DNA from: an uncultured Roseburia sp.
GTDB lineage: Bacteria > Bacillota > Clostridia > Lachnospirales > Lachnospiraceae
Reading direction: 5' to 3'
Assembly (NCBI GenBank): GCA_900542495.1
Contig: UQNW01000026.1
Span: 1-34,566, forward strand
Length of the DNA stretch: 34,566 bases
Part shown: one piece after another, positions 7,882-15,954 of the stretch
How the letters are laid out: the number at the start of each line of letters is the position of its first letter
How positions within the stretch are numbered: position 1 is the stretch's first letter
The notes under the pieces: generated by a model
Told to the model about the DNA's origin: nothing
Seen by the model: only the letters and a program-made list of their open reading frames with translations
The model's database searches: none
Position numbers and translations under genes: made by a program

Positions 7882-8568
7882 ATGTTAGGAAATAAAAAAG
7901 GAAAGATGATATGCGGATATGTACCGGATTATGTACTCTTTGATTTGGAGACGACCGGGACATCTTGTATTTATGATGAAGTCATTGAAATATCAGCGGT
8001 AAAAGTACGGAGTGGAAAAGTTGTGGAGGAGTTTAGCCAGCTTGTGAATCCGAAAAGACCGATTCCGTATGCCGCGAGTATGGTTAATCATATTTCGGAT
8101 GAGATGGTGGCAAATGAGCCGGATTTTGGGCAGGTGCTGCCTGAGTTTTTAACATTTGCCGGAGATGATATTCTGGTAGGTCATAATATCCAGACATTTG
8201 ATATGAAATTTTTATATCGGGATTGTGAGCGGCTTTTCCAGCAGAAATTAACGAATGATTATGTTGATACGCTGCGGGTTGCAAAGCTCTGTTTCCCGGA
8301 GTGGCGGCACAGGAGACTCAGCGATCTTGCAGAGCATTATGGAATTTCAACAAGAGGTGCACACAGGGCGCTGACAGACTGCAAGATGAATCAGCAGGTA
8401 TTTGAGTATCTGGCAAAAGAATTGGAGAAAATGCCGGCAGGAAAAAAGCAGTCGAAAGAAAAAATCTGCCCGGAATGTGGGCTTCCGATGAAAAAAAGAA
8501 ATGGACGTTTCGGGGAATTCTGGGGCTGCACAGGGTACCCGGATTGTAGGCATACTGAAAATACATAG
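7882..8568 (+). CDS. DEDDh 3'-5' exonuclease with topoisomerase-type zinc finger
   Basis: Residues about 15-180 form a DnaQ/epsilon-like exonuclease: motif I DLETTG with D21 and E23, motif II VGHNIQTFD, and motif III HRALTDCKMNQQVF with the histidine of the DEDDh class. Residues about 195-226 are a C4 zinc finger of the topoisomerase I C-terminal type (CPECGLPM...GCTGYPDCRHT), which binds DNA. The likely role is DNA repair or end-processing; a dedicated partner is not evident. The annotated start has only a weak SD (GCAGAAG), and ATG 7906 is a possible alternative. The gene ends just before a strong terminator. Confidence 0.88.
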   Translation: MLGNKKGKMICGYVPDYVLFDLETTGTSCIYDEVIEISAVKVRSGKVVEEFSQLVNPKRPIPYAASMVNHISDEMVANEPDFGQVLPEFLTFAGDDILVGHNIQTFDMKFLYRDCERLFQQKLTNDYVDTLRVAKLCFPEWRHRRLSDLAEHYGISTRGAHRALTDCKMNQQVFEYLAKELEKMPAGKKQSKEKICPECGLPMKKRNGRFGEFWGCTGYPDCRHTENT

Positions 8569-8580
8569 TATATAAAAACA

Positions 8581-8600
8581 GCCGATGCTTACGCATCGGC
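8581..8600 (+). terminator. Bidirectional terminator
   Basis: GCCGATGC (8581-8588), the loop TTAC and GCATCGGC (8593-8600) form a perfect 8-bp stem. A-rich sequence on the left and T-rich sequence on the right allow termination from both sides. The stop codon of the minus-strand pseudogene (8589-8591) lies in the loop. Confidence 0.9.
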
Positions 8601-9080
8601 TTCATTATTTTTATCAGGATGAATATTTGCCTTGATCCGGCGTTTTAAAACAGAGACCTCCAACGGTGAAAAAAGAAGATCGTCAATGATTTCCGAGGAA
8701 ACTGCTGTCTGTATCTGGTCTAAAGAGCCCTCCCTACAGATCGCAATGACCGGGCATACGTGATTCGGGTTTGCATCTTTTACCGTATCCCATATGAATT
8801 TGCCGGAATCCGTTGTATCAGATACATCTGCAAAAATTGATATCTTTAAATGCATCCATCGTCTGTCTGCGTCGCAGAACCTCGAATCCGTCAATCCCCG
8901 GCATTACCAGGTCAAGTAAAACGAGGTCGATCAGATGGCTGCTTTTCTCAAGGATCATTAAACATTCTTCGCCTGAAGTGGCTTCTTCGAGGCGAAAATG
9001 TTCTCCCAGCATCTCTTTTATAATTGCACGTTGAAATTTTGAGTCATCAACAATTAAAAGAGTTTCTTTTGTAAGTTCAT
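8589..9080 (-). pseudogene. Decayed response-regulator receiver gene
   Basis: Reading leftwards from ATG 9080 (SD GGGGG), the frame ends after eight codons, but a one-base shift gives TLLIVDDSKFQ, the receiver beta-1 with its acidic pair, and later LVLLDLVMPGIDGFEVL with the phospho-acceptor aspartate. That frame stops near 8818. A second shift at about 8843 opens ISIFADVSDTTD to the stop at 8589; loss of two bases from a CCA proline codon would explain it. The last 80 residues read like beta-3 to alpha-5 of another degenerate receiver (CPVIAIC, then LLFSPLEVSVL), so a deletion may have joined two receiver domains. At least two frameshifts make it non-functional. Confidence 0.8.
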
Positions 9081-9186
9081 ACTAATCCCCCATAAGGAAT
9101 GGACTCTAATACAAATAAGTCTATCAGCAATACTATAGCACATTTGGATTTGGATATTCAATAAAGAAATCGCACTGCAAGACTTT

Positions 9187-9215
9187 TTGACAAACATTTT
9201 TGACCGTGGTATAAT
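9187..9215 (+). promoter_or_regulatory. Consensus sigma-A promoter of the bile salt hydrolase gene
   Basis: TTGACA (9187-9192), exactly 17 bases, then TATAAT (9210-9215), with TG one base upstream of the -10 (extended -10). Both hexamers are perfect. The leader to ATG 9335 is about 115 bases. Confidence 0.93.
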
Positions 9216-9334
9216 TCCTCCCCGATTAAGGAAAATATAAGAGAAAAGAGCAAAAAGTCAAGGTTTCAGGACTTAAAATAAATATAAGATCAGGAGGAAA
9301 GCAGGGATTCGTAAGGAATCGTTGCGAGAAAATT

Positions 9335-10309
9335 ATGTGTACAGCAGCAACTTATAAAACAAAAGATTTTTATTTTGGAAGAACGTTAGATTATGAATTT
9401 TCATATGGAGAGCAGATTGCAGTGACACCGCGCAATTATCCGTTTCATTTCCGGCATATGGGGGATGTGGCAAACCATTATGCGATCATAGGAATGGCGC
9501 ATGTTGCAGCAGATTATCCGCTGTATTATGATGCGGTCAACGAAAAAGGCGTTGGGATGGCAGGACTGAATTTTGTCGGAAATGCGTATTTCCCGGAAGT
9601 AACAGAAGGAAAAGAAAATGTTGCATCCTTTGAATTTATTCCGTGGGTGTTGGGACAGTGTGCAAACATGAAGGAAGTACGTGAATTGCTGGCTAAGATC
9701 AATATTACAGGAACACCTTTTGCGGAAAATATGCCGGCGGCTTCCCTGCACTGGATCATCGCGGATGCTGATGAGGCTGTCACAGTCGAATCCATGAGGG
9801 ATGGGCTGAAAATTTACGAAAACCCGGCGGGCGTTATGACAAATAACCCACCGTTTGACCAGCAGATGTTTCTATTGAATAATTACAGGGGACTTTCGCC
9901 AAAACAGCCGGAAAACTTGTTTTCCGAGAAGCTGCCACTGCAGTGCTATAGCCGTGGTATGGGAGCATTGGGCTTGCCGGGAGATCTTTCCAGTGCATCC
10001 CGTTTTGCAAGGGTGGCTTTTACGAAGATGAACTCTGTTTCCGGTGATTCGGAGGAGGAGAGCGTTGGTCAGTTTTTCCATATTTTAGGATCCGTGGAGC
10101 AGCAGAGAGGATGCTGTGAAGTGGCAGAAGGAAAATATGAGATCACGATTTATACTTCCTGTTGTAACGCCACAAAAGGTATTTATTATTACACAACTTA
10201 TACGAACCGCCAGATCTCAGCGGTGGATATGCACAGGGAAGACCTGGATGGAAGTGGACTGATCCATTATCCGATGCTGGAAAAAGAGCAGATCCTTTGG
10301 CAGAATTAA
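9335..10309 (+). CDS. bsh: Choloylglycine (bile salt) hydrolase family protein
   Basis: An Ntn hydrolase that cleaves the amide bond of glycine- or taurine-conjugated bile acids; relatives cleave penicillin V or N-acyl homoserine lactones. The start is fixed because Cys2, exposed by methionine removal, is the nucleophile. Other active-site positions match: R16, D19, N79 in AGLNF, N170 in MTNNP and R223 in SRFARV. The 324 residues match the family and there is no signal peptide, so it is intracellular. The best SD, AGGAGG (9292-9297), is about 37 bases from the ATG with a GATTC/GAATC hairpin between. The perfect promoter suggests strong constitutive transcription. Bile salts as substrate are inferred from family and gut context. 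Confidence 0.92.
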   Translation: MCTAATYKTKDFYFGRTLDYEFSYGEQIAVTPRNYPFHFRHMGDVANHYAIIGMAHVAADYPLYYDAVNEKGVGMAGLNFVGNAYFPEVTEGKENVASFEFIPWVLGQCANMKEVRELLAKINITGTPFAENMPAASLHWIIADADEAVTVESMRDGLKIYENPAGVMTNNPPFDQQMFLLNNYRGLSPKQPENLFSEKLPLQCYSRGMGALGLPGDLSSASRFARVAFTKMNSVSGDSEEESVGQFFHILGSVEQQRGCCEVAEGKYEITIYTSCCNATKGIYYYTTYTNRQISAVDMHREDLDGSGLIHYPMLEKEQILWQN

Positions 10310-10350
10310 TAAAAAAATAGTTAAGATTTGGAAAAATTTTTATAACAAAA

Positions 10351-10377
10351 TTGACAGGACAGGCATTCTTATATTAA
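10351..10377 (+). promoter_or_regulatory. sigma-A promoter of the riboswitch-exchanger transcript
   Basis: TTGACA (10351-10356) is followed by TATTAA (10372-10377) at 15 bases or TTAAAC at 17 bases. Transcription would begin just before the aptamer at 10388, the correct place for a riboswitch leader. Confidence 0.7.
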
Positions 10378-10387
10378 ACTAACAAAT

Positions 10388-10477
10388 ATAAGAGGGAGTA
10401 GTTAGCATCTTCGGATGGAATAGTAGTCGTCATCACGCTGAAAGGCCGGTTATTATTGTAAGTAACGAGACTTTTAT
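10388..10477 (+). promoter_or_regulatory. yybP-ykoY (Mn2+) riboswitch aptamer
   Basis: The conserved landmarks occur in order: GAGGGAGTAG (10393-10400 and following), a UUCG-capped hairpin, GTCGTCATCACG (10427-10438), GGCCGG and the closing ACGAGACTTTT. P1 pairs ATAAGAG (10388-10394) with CTTTTAT (10471-10477). Family knowledge: this aptamer senses Mn2+ through two facing loops and commonly precedes cation transporters. The 3' arm of P1 is also the 5' arm of the terminator that follows, so Mn2+ binding should allow read-through. Confidence 0.9.
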
Positions 10478-10516
10478 CACTCAAAAAATTTTTTTGATGC
10501 GATAAAGGTCTCTTTT
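10467..10516 (+). terminator. Riboswitch expression-platform terminator
   Basis: GAGACTTTTATC (10467-10478) pairs with GATAAAGGTCTC (10501-10512), with an inner TCAAAAAA/TTTTTTGA helix, and is followed by TTTT. It shares 10471-10477 with aptamer helix P1, so the two structures exclude each other. Confidence 0.87.
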
Positions 10517-10552
10517 CATAATCAATCCTTTATCGCAGGAAAGGAAGGCGTT

Positions 10553-11470
10553 ATGGAATATTTACTGTTACTCGTTGGTTTTGTACTTTTAGTAAAAGGT
10601 GCAGATTTTTTCGTGGAGGGAAGTTCTTCTCTCGCAAAAATCATGAAAGTACCGAGCGTCATCATTGGTCTTACCATTGTTGCGATGGGAACCAGTGCCC
10701 CGGAAGCATCTGTCAGCATTAATGCGGCGCTCACAGGCAATAATGACATTGCGATCAGCAATGTTGTCGGTTCGAATATTTTTAATGGTCTTGTGGTGGT
10801 CGGTATCTGTGCTTTCTTAGCAAGTTTTAAGACAAATCTCGATATTTTAAAAAGAGATATGCCTCTCAACATTGTGATCACAATGATTCTCTGTTTCATG
10901 TTTATGGATGGAAAACTGAGCCGTATCGAAGGTCTGATTCTATTGGCAGGAATGGCAGCATATATTGTAAGCATGATTTATTCTGCTTTGAAAAATCGTG
11001 AAACTGGTGAGGATTGTAAGGTACTGTCGCTGCCAAAAAGTATTGTGTTTATGGCAGGCGGTCTTGTGGCAGTTATTTTTGGTGGGGATCTTGTGGTGGA
11101 TAATGCCTGTGTGATCGCAGCAAATTTTGGTGTCAGCCAGAACTTTATCGGACTTACGATCATAGCGATCGGAACATCACTTCCGGAGCTTGTGACGTCC
11201 ATCGTTGCAACCAGAAAGGGAGACAGTGGTCTTGCACTGGGCAATGCGATCGGATCAAATATTTTCAATATTCTTTTTATCCTTGGTATGTCAGCAGCAA
11301 TTTCACCACTTAATGTGTTAGGAGAATCCCTGACGGACTGTATCATTCTATTGATCAGCGCAGTTATTTTGTTTGTGTTGGCAAAGACCAAAAAGACAAT
11401 GTCAAGATGGGAAGGCGCGGTCTGTGTACTGTTGTATATTGTATACACAGCGTATCTGCTGATCAGGTAA
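10553..11470 (+). CDS. CaCA-family cation (Na+/Ca2+-type) exchanger
   Basis: A ten-helix antiporter of 305 residues with the duplicated alpha repeats of the YrbG/CaxA-like CaCA family: GLTIVAMGTSAPE with NVVGSNIFNGL in the first half, and GLTIIAIGTSLPE with NAIGSNIFNIL in the second. The GTSxPE glutamates form the cation site. The family is annotated as Na+/Ca2+ exchanger, but the Mn2+ riboswitch upstream suggests that the physiological substrate here is Mn2+, or that it guards against Mn2+ excess. An SD (AGGAAGG) precedes the ATG. The K+/H+ antiporter 82 bases downstream probably shares the transcript. Confidence 0.93.
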   Translation: MEYLLLLVGFVLLVKGADFFVEGSSSLAKIMKVPSVIIGLTIVAMGTSAPEASVSINAALTGNNDIAISNVVGSNIFNGLVVVGICAFLASFKTNLDILKRDMPLNIVITMILCFMFMDGKLSRIEGLILLAGMAAYIVSMIYSALKNRETGEDCKVLSLPKSIVFMAGGLVAVIFGGDLVVDNACVIAANFGVSQNFIGLTIIAIGTSLPELVTSIVATRKGDSGLALGNAIGSNIFNILFILGMSAAISPLNVLGESLTDCIILLISAVILFVLAKTKKTMSRWEGAVCVLLYIVYTAYLLIR

Positions 11471-11552
11471 AAATAGTACAGATCTGGGCGAGGTGATTTC
11501 CTGCGGACAAAAGTAGCAAAAGAAACCATGCATTTAAAAAGGAGGTCACTTT

Positions 11553-13151
11553 ATGACAACATATCTTCTTATTACAGCGGTAGTTATTTTTGCCTGTGTA
11601 TTCCTGAGCAAGGTGTCAAGCAGACTTGGAATTCCAATGCTGCTTGCGTTCATTTTGCTTGGAATGCTGTTTGGTTCGGATGGGATTTTAAAGATTCCGT
11701 TTGACAATTATGCGTTTGCAGAGCAGATATGTACGGTCGCATTGATCTTCATTATGTTTTATGGTGGCTTTGGAACGAACTGGCAGCAGGCAAAGTCCGT
11801 TGCGGTAAAGGCAGGGCTGTTATCGACGGCCGGAGTTGTGATAACAGCTGCACTTACCGGAGTTTTCTGTCATTACGCCTTACATATCGCATGGGTGGAA
11901 AGTATGCTGATCGGTGCACTGATCGGTTCCACAGATGCGGCGTCCGTATTCTCAGTGCTGCGATCGAAACGGCTGAGTCTGCGTTATAATACGGCTTCCC
12001 TTCTGGAAGTGGAAAGTGGTAGTAATGATCCGTGCGCATATATGCTCACGGTGACATTTATCGCGATCGCACAGGGCAGCGCCAGTGGTGGACAGATTGG
12101 ACTTCTCATTGTAAAACAGATGCTTTTTGGCATTCTTTTTGGCGGGTTGATCGCAGCAGCTGCAGTGCTGCTGTTGAAAAAAATTAAGTTTTCGACCGCA
12201 GGATTTGACATGGTTTTTGTGGTCGGAATTGCAGTGATCGGGTACGCACTTCCGGCAGTTTTTGGTGGAAATGGATTTTTAAGTGTCTATATTGTGGGAA
12301 TTGTGCTCGGAAATACTGAGATCCGCAACAAACGGAATCTGGTAAATTTTTTTGACGGACTGACCGGATTGATGCAGATGCTCATTTTCTTTCTGCTCGG
12401 ACTTCTGGCATTTCCATCGAGACTGCCGCAGGTGGTGCTTCCGGCACTTTTGATCGCAGTATTTCTGACATTTGTGGCAAGACCGGTGGCAGTTGCACTT
12501 GTACTCATACCGTTTAAAGGAAAAATTTCACAACAGCTTCTGGTGTCGTGGGCAGGTTTGAGAGGTGCAGCGTCCATCGTGTTTGCAATTATGGCAGAGA
12601 TGGCAGTGGAAACAGAAAATGATGTGTTCCATATTGTTTTCATGATCGTGCTGTTTTCTATCCTGCTTCAGGGCTCGTTACTGCCGCTTGTGGCAAAGAA
12701 GCTGGATATGATCGATGAAAAAGGCGATGTCATGAAAACGTTTAATGATTATTCCGACGAAGTTCCGGTGCAGTTTATCCAGCTCAGTATTCCAAAGAGC
12801 CATCACTGGTGTGGAAAAACACTAAAAGAGCTGACACTTCCGCCGGAGACACTGGTCGTATTATTAAAAAGAAATGGAGAGAATATCATCCCAAATGGGA
12901 ATACCAGGCTTCTCGAAAACGATGTTCTGGTCTTAAGCGCAACTTCGCCGGATCATGTCGAGGGTGTATCACTTGTTGAGATTTATGTGGATGAAAACAG
13001 TAAGTATAACGGAAAATTGTTATCAGAGATTCCAAAGAAAGAGAATACGTTAGTGATCATGATCCAGAGAGGAGAGCAGGTCATTATCCCGCACGGAAAT
13101 ATCCGGCTGGAAAGTGGCGATATGCTGGTTGTGAGCAAAACGGAAATCTGA
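11553..13151 (+). CDS. CPA-family K+/H+ antiporter with two TrkA-C domains (CvrA/NhaP2-like)
   Basis: A 532-residue membrane antiporter. Residues 1-390 form 12-13 helices with GALIGSTDAASVFSVL and LEVESGSNDP, the aspartate-containing transport core of the NhaP/CvrA group. The soluble tail from about residue 400 carries two TrkA-C (RCK_C) regulatory lobes, one ending in LLENDVLVLSA and the other in LESGDMLVVSK. Relatives extrude K+ or Na+ for protons in volume and pH control. The SD AAAGGAGG is well placed. No terminator is seen between this gene and the cation exchanger, so it may also depend on the Mn2+ riboswitch. The flagellar operon starts downstream from its own promoter. Confidence 0.92.
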   Translation: MTTYLLITAVVIFACVFLSKVSSRLGIPMLLAFILLGMLFGSDGILKIPFDNYAFAEQICTVALIFIMFYGGFGTNWQQAKSVAVKAGLLSTAGVVITAALTGVFCHYALHIAWVESMLIGALIGSTDAASVFSVLRSKRLSLRYNTASLLEVESGSNDPCAYMLTVTFIAIAQGSASGGQIGLLIVKQMLFGILFGGLIAAAAVLLLKKIKFSTAGFDMVFVVGIAVIGYALPAVFGGNGFLSVYIVGIVLGNTEIRNKRNLVNFFDGLTGLMQMLIFFLLGLLAFPSRLPQVVLPALLIAVFLTFVARPVAVALVLIPFKGKISQQLLVSWAGLRGAASIVFAIMAEMAVETENDVFHIVFMIVLFSILLQGSLLPLVAKKLDMIDEKGDVMKTFNDYSDEVPVQFIQLSIPKSHHWCGKTLKELTLPPETLVVLLKRNGENIIPNGNTRLLENDVLVLSATSPDHVEGVSLVEIYVDENSKYNGKLLSEIPKKENTLVIMIQRGEQVIIPHGNIRLESGDMLVVSKTEI

Positions 13152-13198
13152 TTTACAGACGGAGAACGGTCAGAACGTAATAATTACTGATTTTACTC

Positions 13199-13225
13199 TA
13201 AGGAAAATCAAAAAATGTCCGATAA
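13199..13225 (+). promoter_or_regulatory. sigma-D (sigma-28) promoter of the late flagellar operon
   Basis: TAAG (13199-13202), a spacer of 15 bases and TCCGATAA (13218-13225) match the B. subtilis sigma-D pattern TAAA-N15-GCCGATAT at 9 of 12 positions with exact spacing. It lies 44 bases before flgM, as expected for a FliA-dependent class of genes. Confidence 0.85.
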
Positions 13226-13268
13226 ATAACGTGAAAGCGAATTTCAAGGAAGAAAGGAGATGCCTCAT

Positions 13269-13550
13269 ATGCGTATAGATGCTTATAATCAGATCGCGCA
13301 GGTATACAAGACGACAAGCGCAGCAAAGTTACAGAAGACAGAGAATGCAAGGCACGGACGTGATGAAGTACAGATCTCGTCTTTTGGCAGAGATTATCAG
13401 ATCGCAAAACAGGCAGTCACTGAAGCAGCAGATATCAGGGAAGATAAAGTCGCAGAACTAAAAGCAAAGGTTAACTCTGGTAATTATTTCGTGGATACTG
13501 CAGATTTTGCGAAAAAATTATTGGAAAAGTACAACACATCATTAATGTAA
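13269..13550 (+). CDS. flgM: Anti-sigma-28 factor FlgM
   Basis: FlgM binds and silences sigma-28/sigma-D until the hook is complete, then is removed so that filament genes are expressed. The 93-residue product has the conserved N-terminal IDAYNQIAQVY segment seen in Firmicutes FlgM, a flexible middle, and a C-terminal helix pair (REDKVAELKAKVNSG and FAKKLLEKY) that contacts the sigma factor. The start 13269 is used because AGGAG (13255-13259) is 9 bases upstream; ATG 13260 directly abuts that SD. The promoter upstream is the type FlgM controls, so it should feed back on itself. Confidence 0.92.
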   Translation: MRIDAYNQIAQVYKTTSAAKLQKTENARHGRDEVQISSFGRDYQIAKQAVTEAADIREDKVAELKAKVNSGNYFVDTADFAKKLLEKYNTSLM

Positions 13551-13565
13551 AAGTGAGGATGAATT

Positions 13566-14078
13566 TTGGCTAGTTTAATGGAAGACCTGATCGACGTTCT
13601 GAATAAGGAAGAAGAACAGTATCAGGGATTGATCGAACTCGGAAAGAAAAAGAGGGAAGTGGTGATCCGGGCGGATATTAAGACGCTGGATGAGATTACC
13701 GCGACGGAGCAGGAGGTTGCCAGCAATCTGCAGAATCTGGCGAAGAAGAGAACCAGAGTACTCAACGACATGGCAACGGTTCTTGGCAGGAATCCGGGGG
13801 AGGTTACGATCACAAAGATGATTTCTTATCTGGAGGAACAGCCGGTCGAGCAGAAACAGCTCATGGAAGTAAAGGAGCGGCTTTTACAGACAGGAAAAGA
13901 GATGGCAGCCATTAATGAACAGAATGAGATCCTTTTAAATCAGGCATTAGAGATGGTGGAGTTTGACCTTACATTGCTTAAGAGTATGCGACAGGCACCT
14001 GAGACCGCCAACTATAATAAGAACGCCTGCAATACAGGTGATCTGCTTGGCAGAAGTGGCTTTGACGCAAAACAGTAA
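13566..14078 (+). CDS. flgN: Flagellar export chaperone FlgN
   Basis: FlgN keeps the hook-associated proteins FlgK and FlgL unfolded and delivers them to the export gate. The 170 residues are mostly helical and charged, with the family opening MEDLIDVLNKEEEQYQGLIEL and a leucine-rich heptad region to about residue 140, as in other FlgN proteins. It starts with TTG at 13566, 6 bases after GAGGAT; the in-frame ATG at 13578 has no SD. It lies directly between flgM and its substrates' genes. Confidence 0.87.
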   Translation: MASLMEDLIDVLNKEEEQYQGLIELGKKKREVVIRADIKTLDEITATEQEVASNLQNLAKKRTRVLNDMATVLGRNPGEVTITKMISYLEEQPVEQKQLMEVKERLLQTGKEMAAINEQNEILLNQALEMVEFDLTLLKSMRQAPETANYNKNACNTGDLLGRSGFDAKQ

Positions 14079-14097
14079 CATGTAAGGAGGGAGCACC

Positions 14098-15882
14098 ATG
14101 GCTAACGGCTTTGGAAGCTTATATATCGGAGCATCGGGATTACAGAATTCCCAGAATGCTTTAAATACAACATCAAACAACCTTGCGAACGTAAATACCA
14201 AGGGTTATGTACGTCAGCAGGTTTTACAGGTAGACAGAAACTACACAACCTTCAATACAACTGCATCGATCAGTCAGCAGCAGTCTGGTCTTGGCATGAA
14301 GATCGGTGATGTGGTGCATGCGAGGGATATTTTTCTGGATAAATCATATCGAAACGCATCAGGACGTCAGGCATTTTATGCAGCCACGTATGAGGCAGTG
14401 GATGAAGTGTACACTTTTTATCAGGAGTTACAGGGACAGGCTTTCCAGACAACTCTGGAGGATTTCTGGACAGCTTTTCAGGAATGGGCAAAAGCTCCGG
14501 ATGACAGTGTGCAGCAGAATCTGGTCATTCAGAAGGCCAATCTGTTTGTCAGCAGATCCAATGCAGTTTATACGGGACTTTCCGACTACCAGAGCACGAT
14601 CAATACACAGATTTCAGATGATATTGATCGGATCAATGAGCTGGGAAATACCATTTTTAAATTGAATCTGGAAATCCAGAAAGTAGAATCGGGTAATGTT
14701 GAGACTGCAATGACATTGCGTGATGAGAGAGATAATGCGTTGGACGAACTCGCTTCTTATGTAGATATCAGTTACAAAGAGAATTCTGATGGGATTGTAA
14801 AGGTAAGTGTCGAAGGTGTTGAATTTGTAGACGAGGCAAGATGTTACGAGATGGGGAAGAACCGTGATGAGATCACGGGATTTGTCACACCTTACTGGAC
14901 ACATCTTTCCGATATCGAGAACGGCGATTACGACAATGTATTCAGCTTTACAACACCGATCTCCTCGGATCTTAATAATGATCTTGGAGAATTAAAAGCA
15001 CTGATCCTGGCACGGGGAGACAGAAAAGCGACATATAAAGATATTGTGGGACTGACATCAGATGAATATAACAGATCAACGGCAGATTCTATCGCAACAG
15101 GAATGTCTGTCATGTTACAGGCACAGGCGCAGTTAGATCAGTTAGTACACGGGATGATCACAGCGATTAATGATACACTTTGTCCGAATACAACACTTGG
15201 AGAACTTACCGGAAATACAGCATCCCTTACCGGAACAGATGAGAATGGTAATACCGTTACGATCACATCCGGAATGAAAGTGCTGGATACGAAAAACTGC
15301 TCTACCGGAAGTGACAAACAGATTCCGCCACAGGAGCTGTTCACAAGACTTGGTACAGAGCGTTATACCAAAGTTTCTGTTCAGGAGACAGATGCCAATG
15401 GCAATACCGTTACCAACGATTATTATGTATACAATGAAGAGAGTGAGACAGATACTTCCAAACAGTATACATTAGCGAGTGTCAGTGTAAATGATAAGCT
15501 GGTAGAACAAGAGTCGCTGCTTCCACATCTTTCACAAAATGGGGAAGTGAATTATGATCTCGCCCAGAAAGTAGCAGCTCTCTGGAATGGTGAGTATCTT
15601 ACCCTGGATCCGGATGACACGAATAAAGTTACATTTATTGATTACTATAATAATATGGTGGGAGCATTTGGAACGATCGGTTCCGTTTATGAATCCACAT
15701 CGACAAGTCTTTCCGGAACAGTGACAGCTGTAGATAATCAGAGATCACAGGTTATGGGAGTTTCTTCTGATGAAGAATTGACTAAGATGATCAAGTTCCA
15801 GAATGCATATAATGCATCCAGCCGGTTTATCAATGTGGTGAATGAAATGATCGAATCCATGATCACACAGCTTGGCTCATAA
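14098..15882 (+). CDS. flgK: Flagellar hook-associated protein 1 (FlgK), copy 1
   Basis: FlgK forms the first ring of the hook-filament junction after export. The N-terminus has the axial-protein rod motif ASGLQNSQNALNTTSNNLAN followed by NTKGYVRQ, and the C-terminus ends with the partner helix MIKFQNAYNASSRFINVVNE. The variable surface domains lie between (residues about 230-500, with many Thr and Asn). 594 residues is normal to long for FlgK. The SD AAGGAGG precedes the ATG by 6 bases. A second, diverged FlgK gene follows 72 bases downstream. Confidence 0.94.
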   Translation: MANGFGSLYIGASGLQNSQNALNTTSNNLANVNTKGYVRQQVLQVDRNYTTFNTTASISQQQSGLGMKIGDVVHARDIFLDKSYRNASGRQAFYAATYEAVDEVYTFYQELQGQAFQTTLEDFWTAFQEWAKAPDDSVQQNLVIQKANLFVSRSNAVYTGLSDYQSTINTQISDDIDRINELGNTIFKLNLEIQKVESGNVETAMTLRDERDNALDELASYVDISYKENSDGIVKVSVEGVEFVDEARCYEMGKNRDEITGFVTPYWTHLSDIENGDYDNVFSFTTPISSDLNNDLGELKALILARGDRKATYKDIVGLTSDEYNRSTADSIATGMSVMLQAQAQLDQLVHGMITAINDTLCPNTTLGELTGNTASLTGTDENGNTVTITSGMKVLDTKNCSTGSDKQIPPQELFTRLGTERYTKVSVQETDANGNTVTNDYYVYNEESETDTSKQYTLASVSVNDKLVEQESLLPHLSQNGEVNYDLAQKVAALWNGEYLTLDPDDTNKVTFIDYYNNMVGAFGTIGSVYESTSTSLSGTVTAVDNQRSQVMGVSSDEELTKMIKFQNAYNASSRFINVVNEMIESMITQLGS

Positions 15883-15954
15883 AGACCGGATTTTTTAGTG
15901 GAACAAAAACAGTTACTTTCACAGATTACATAGCAGAAAGAGAGAGGTGAGAGG

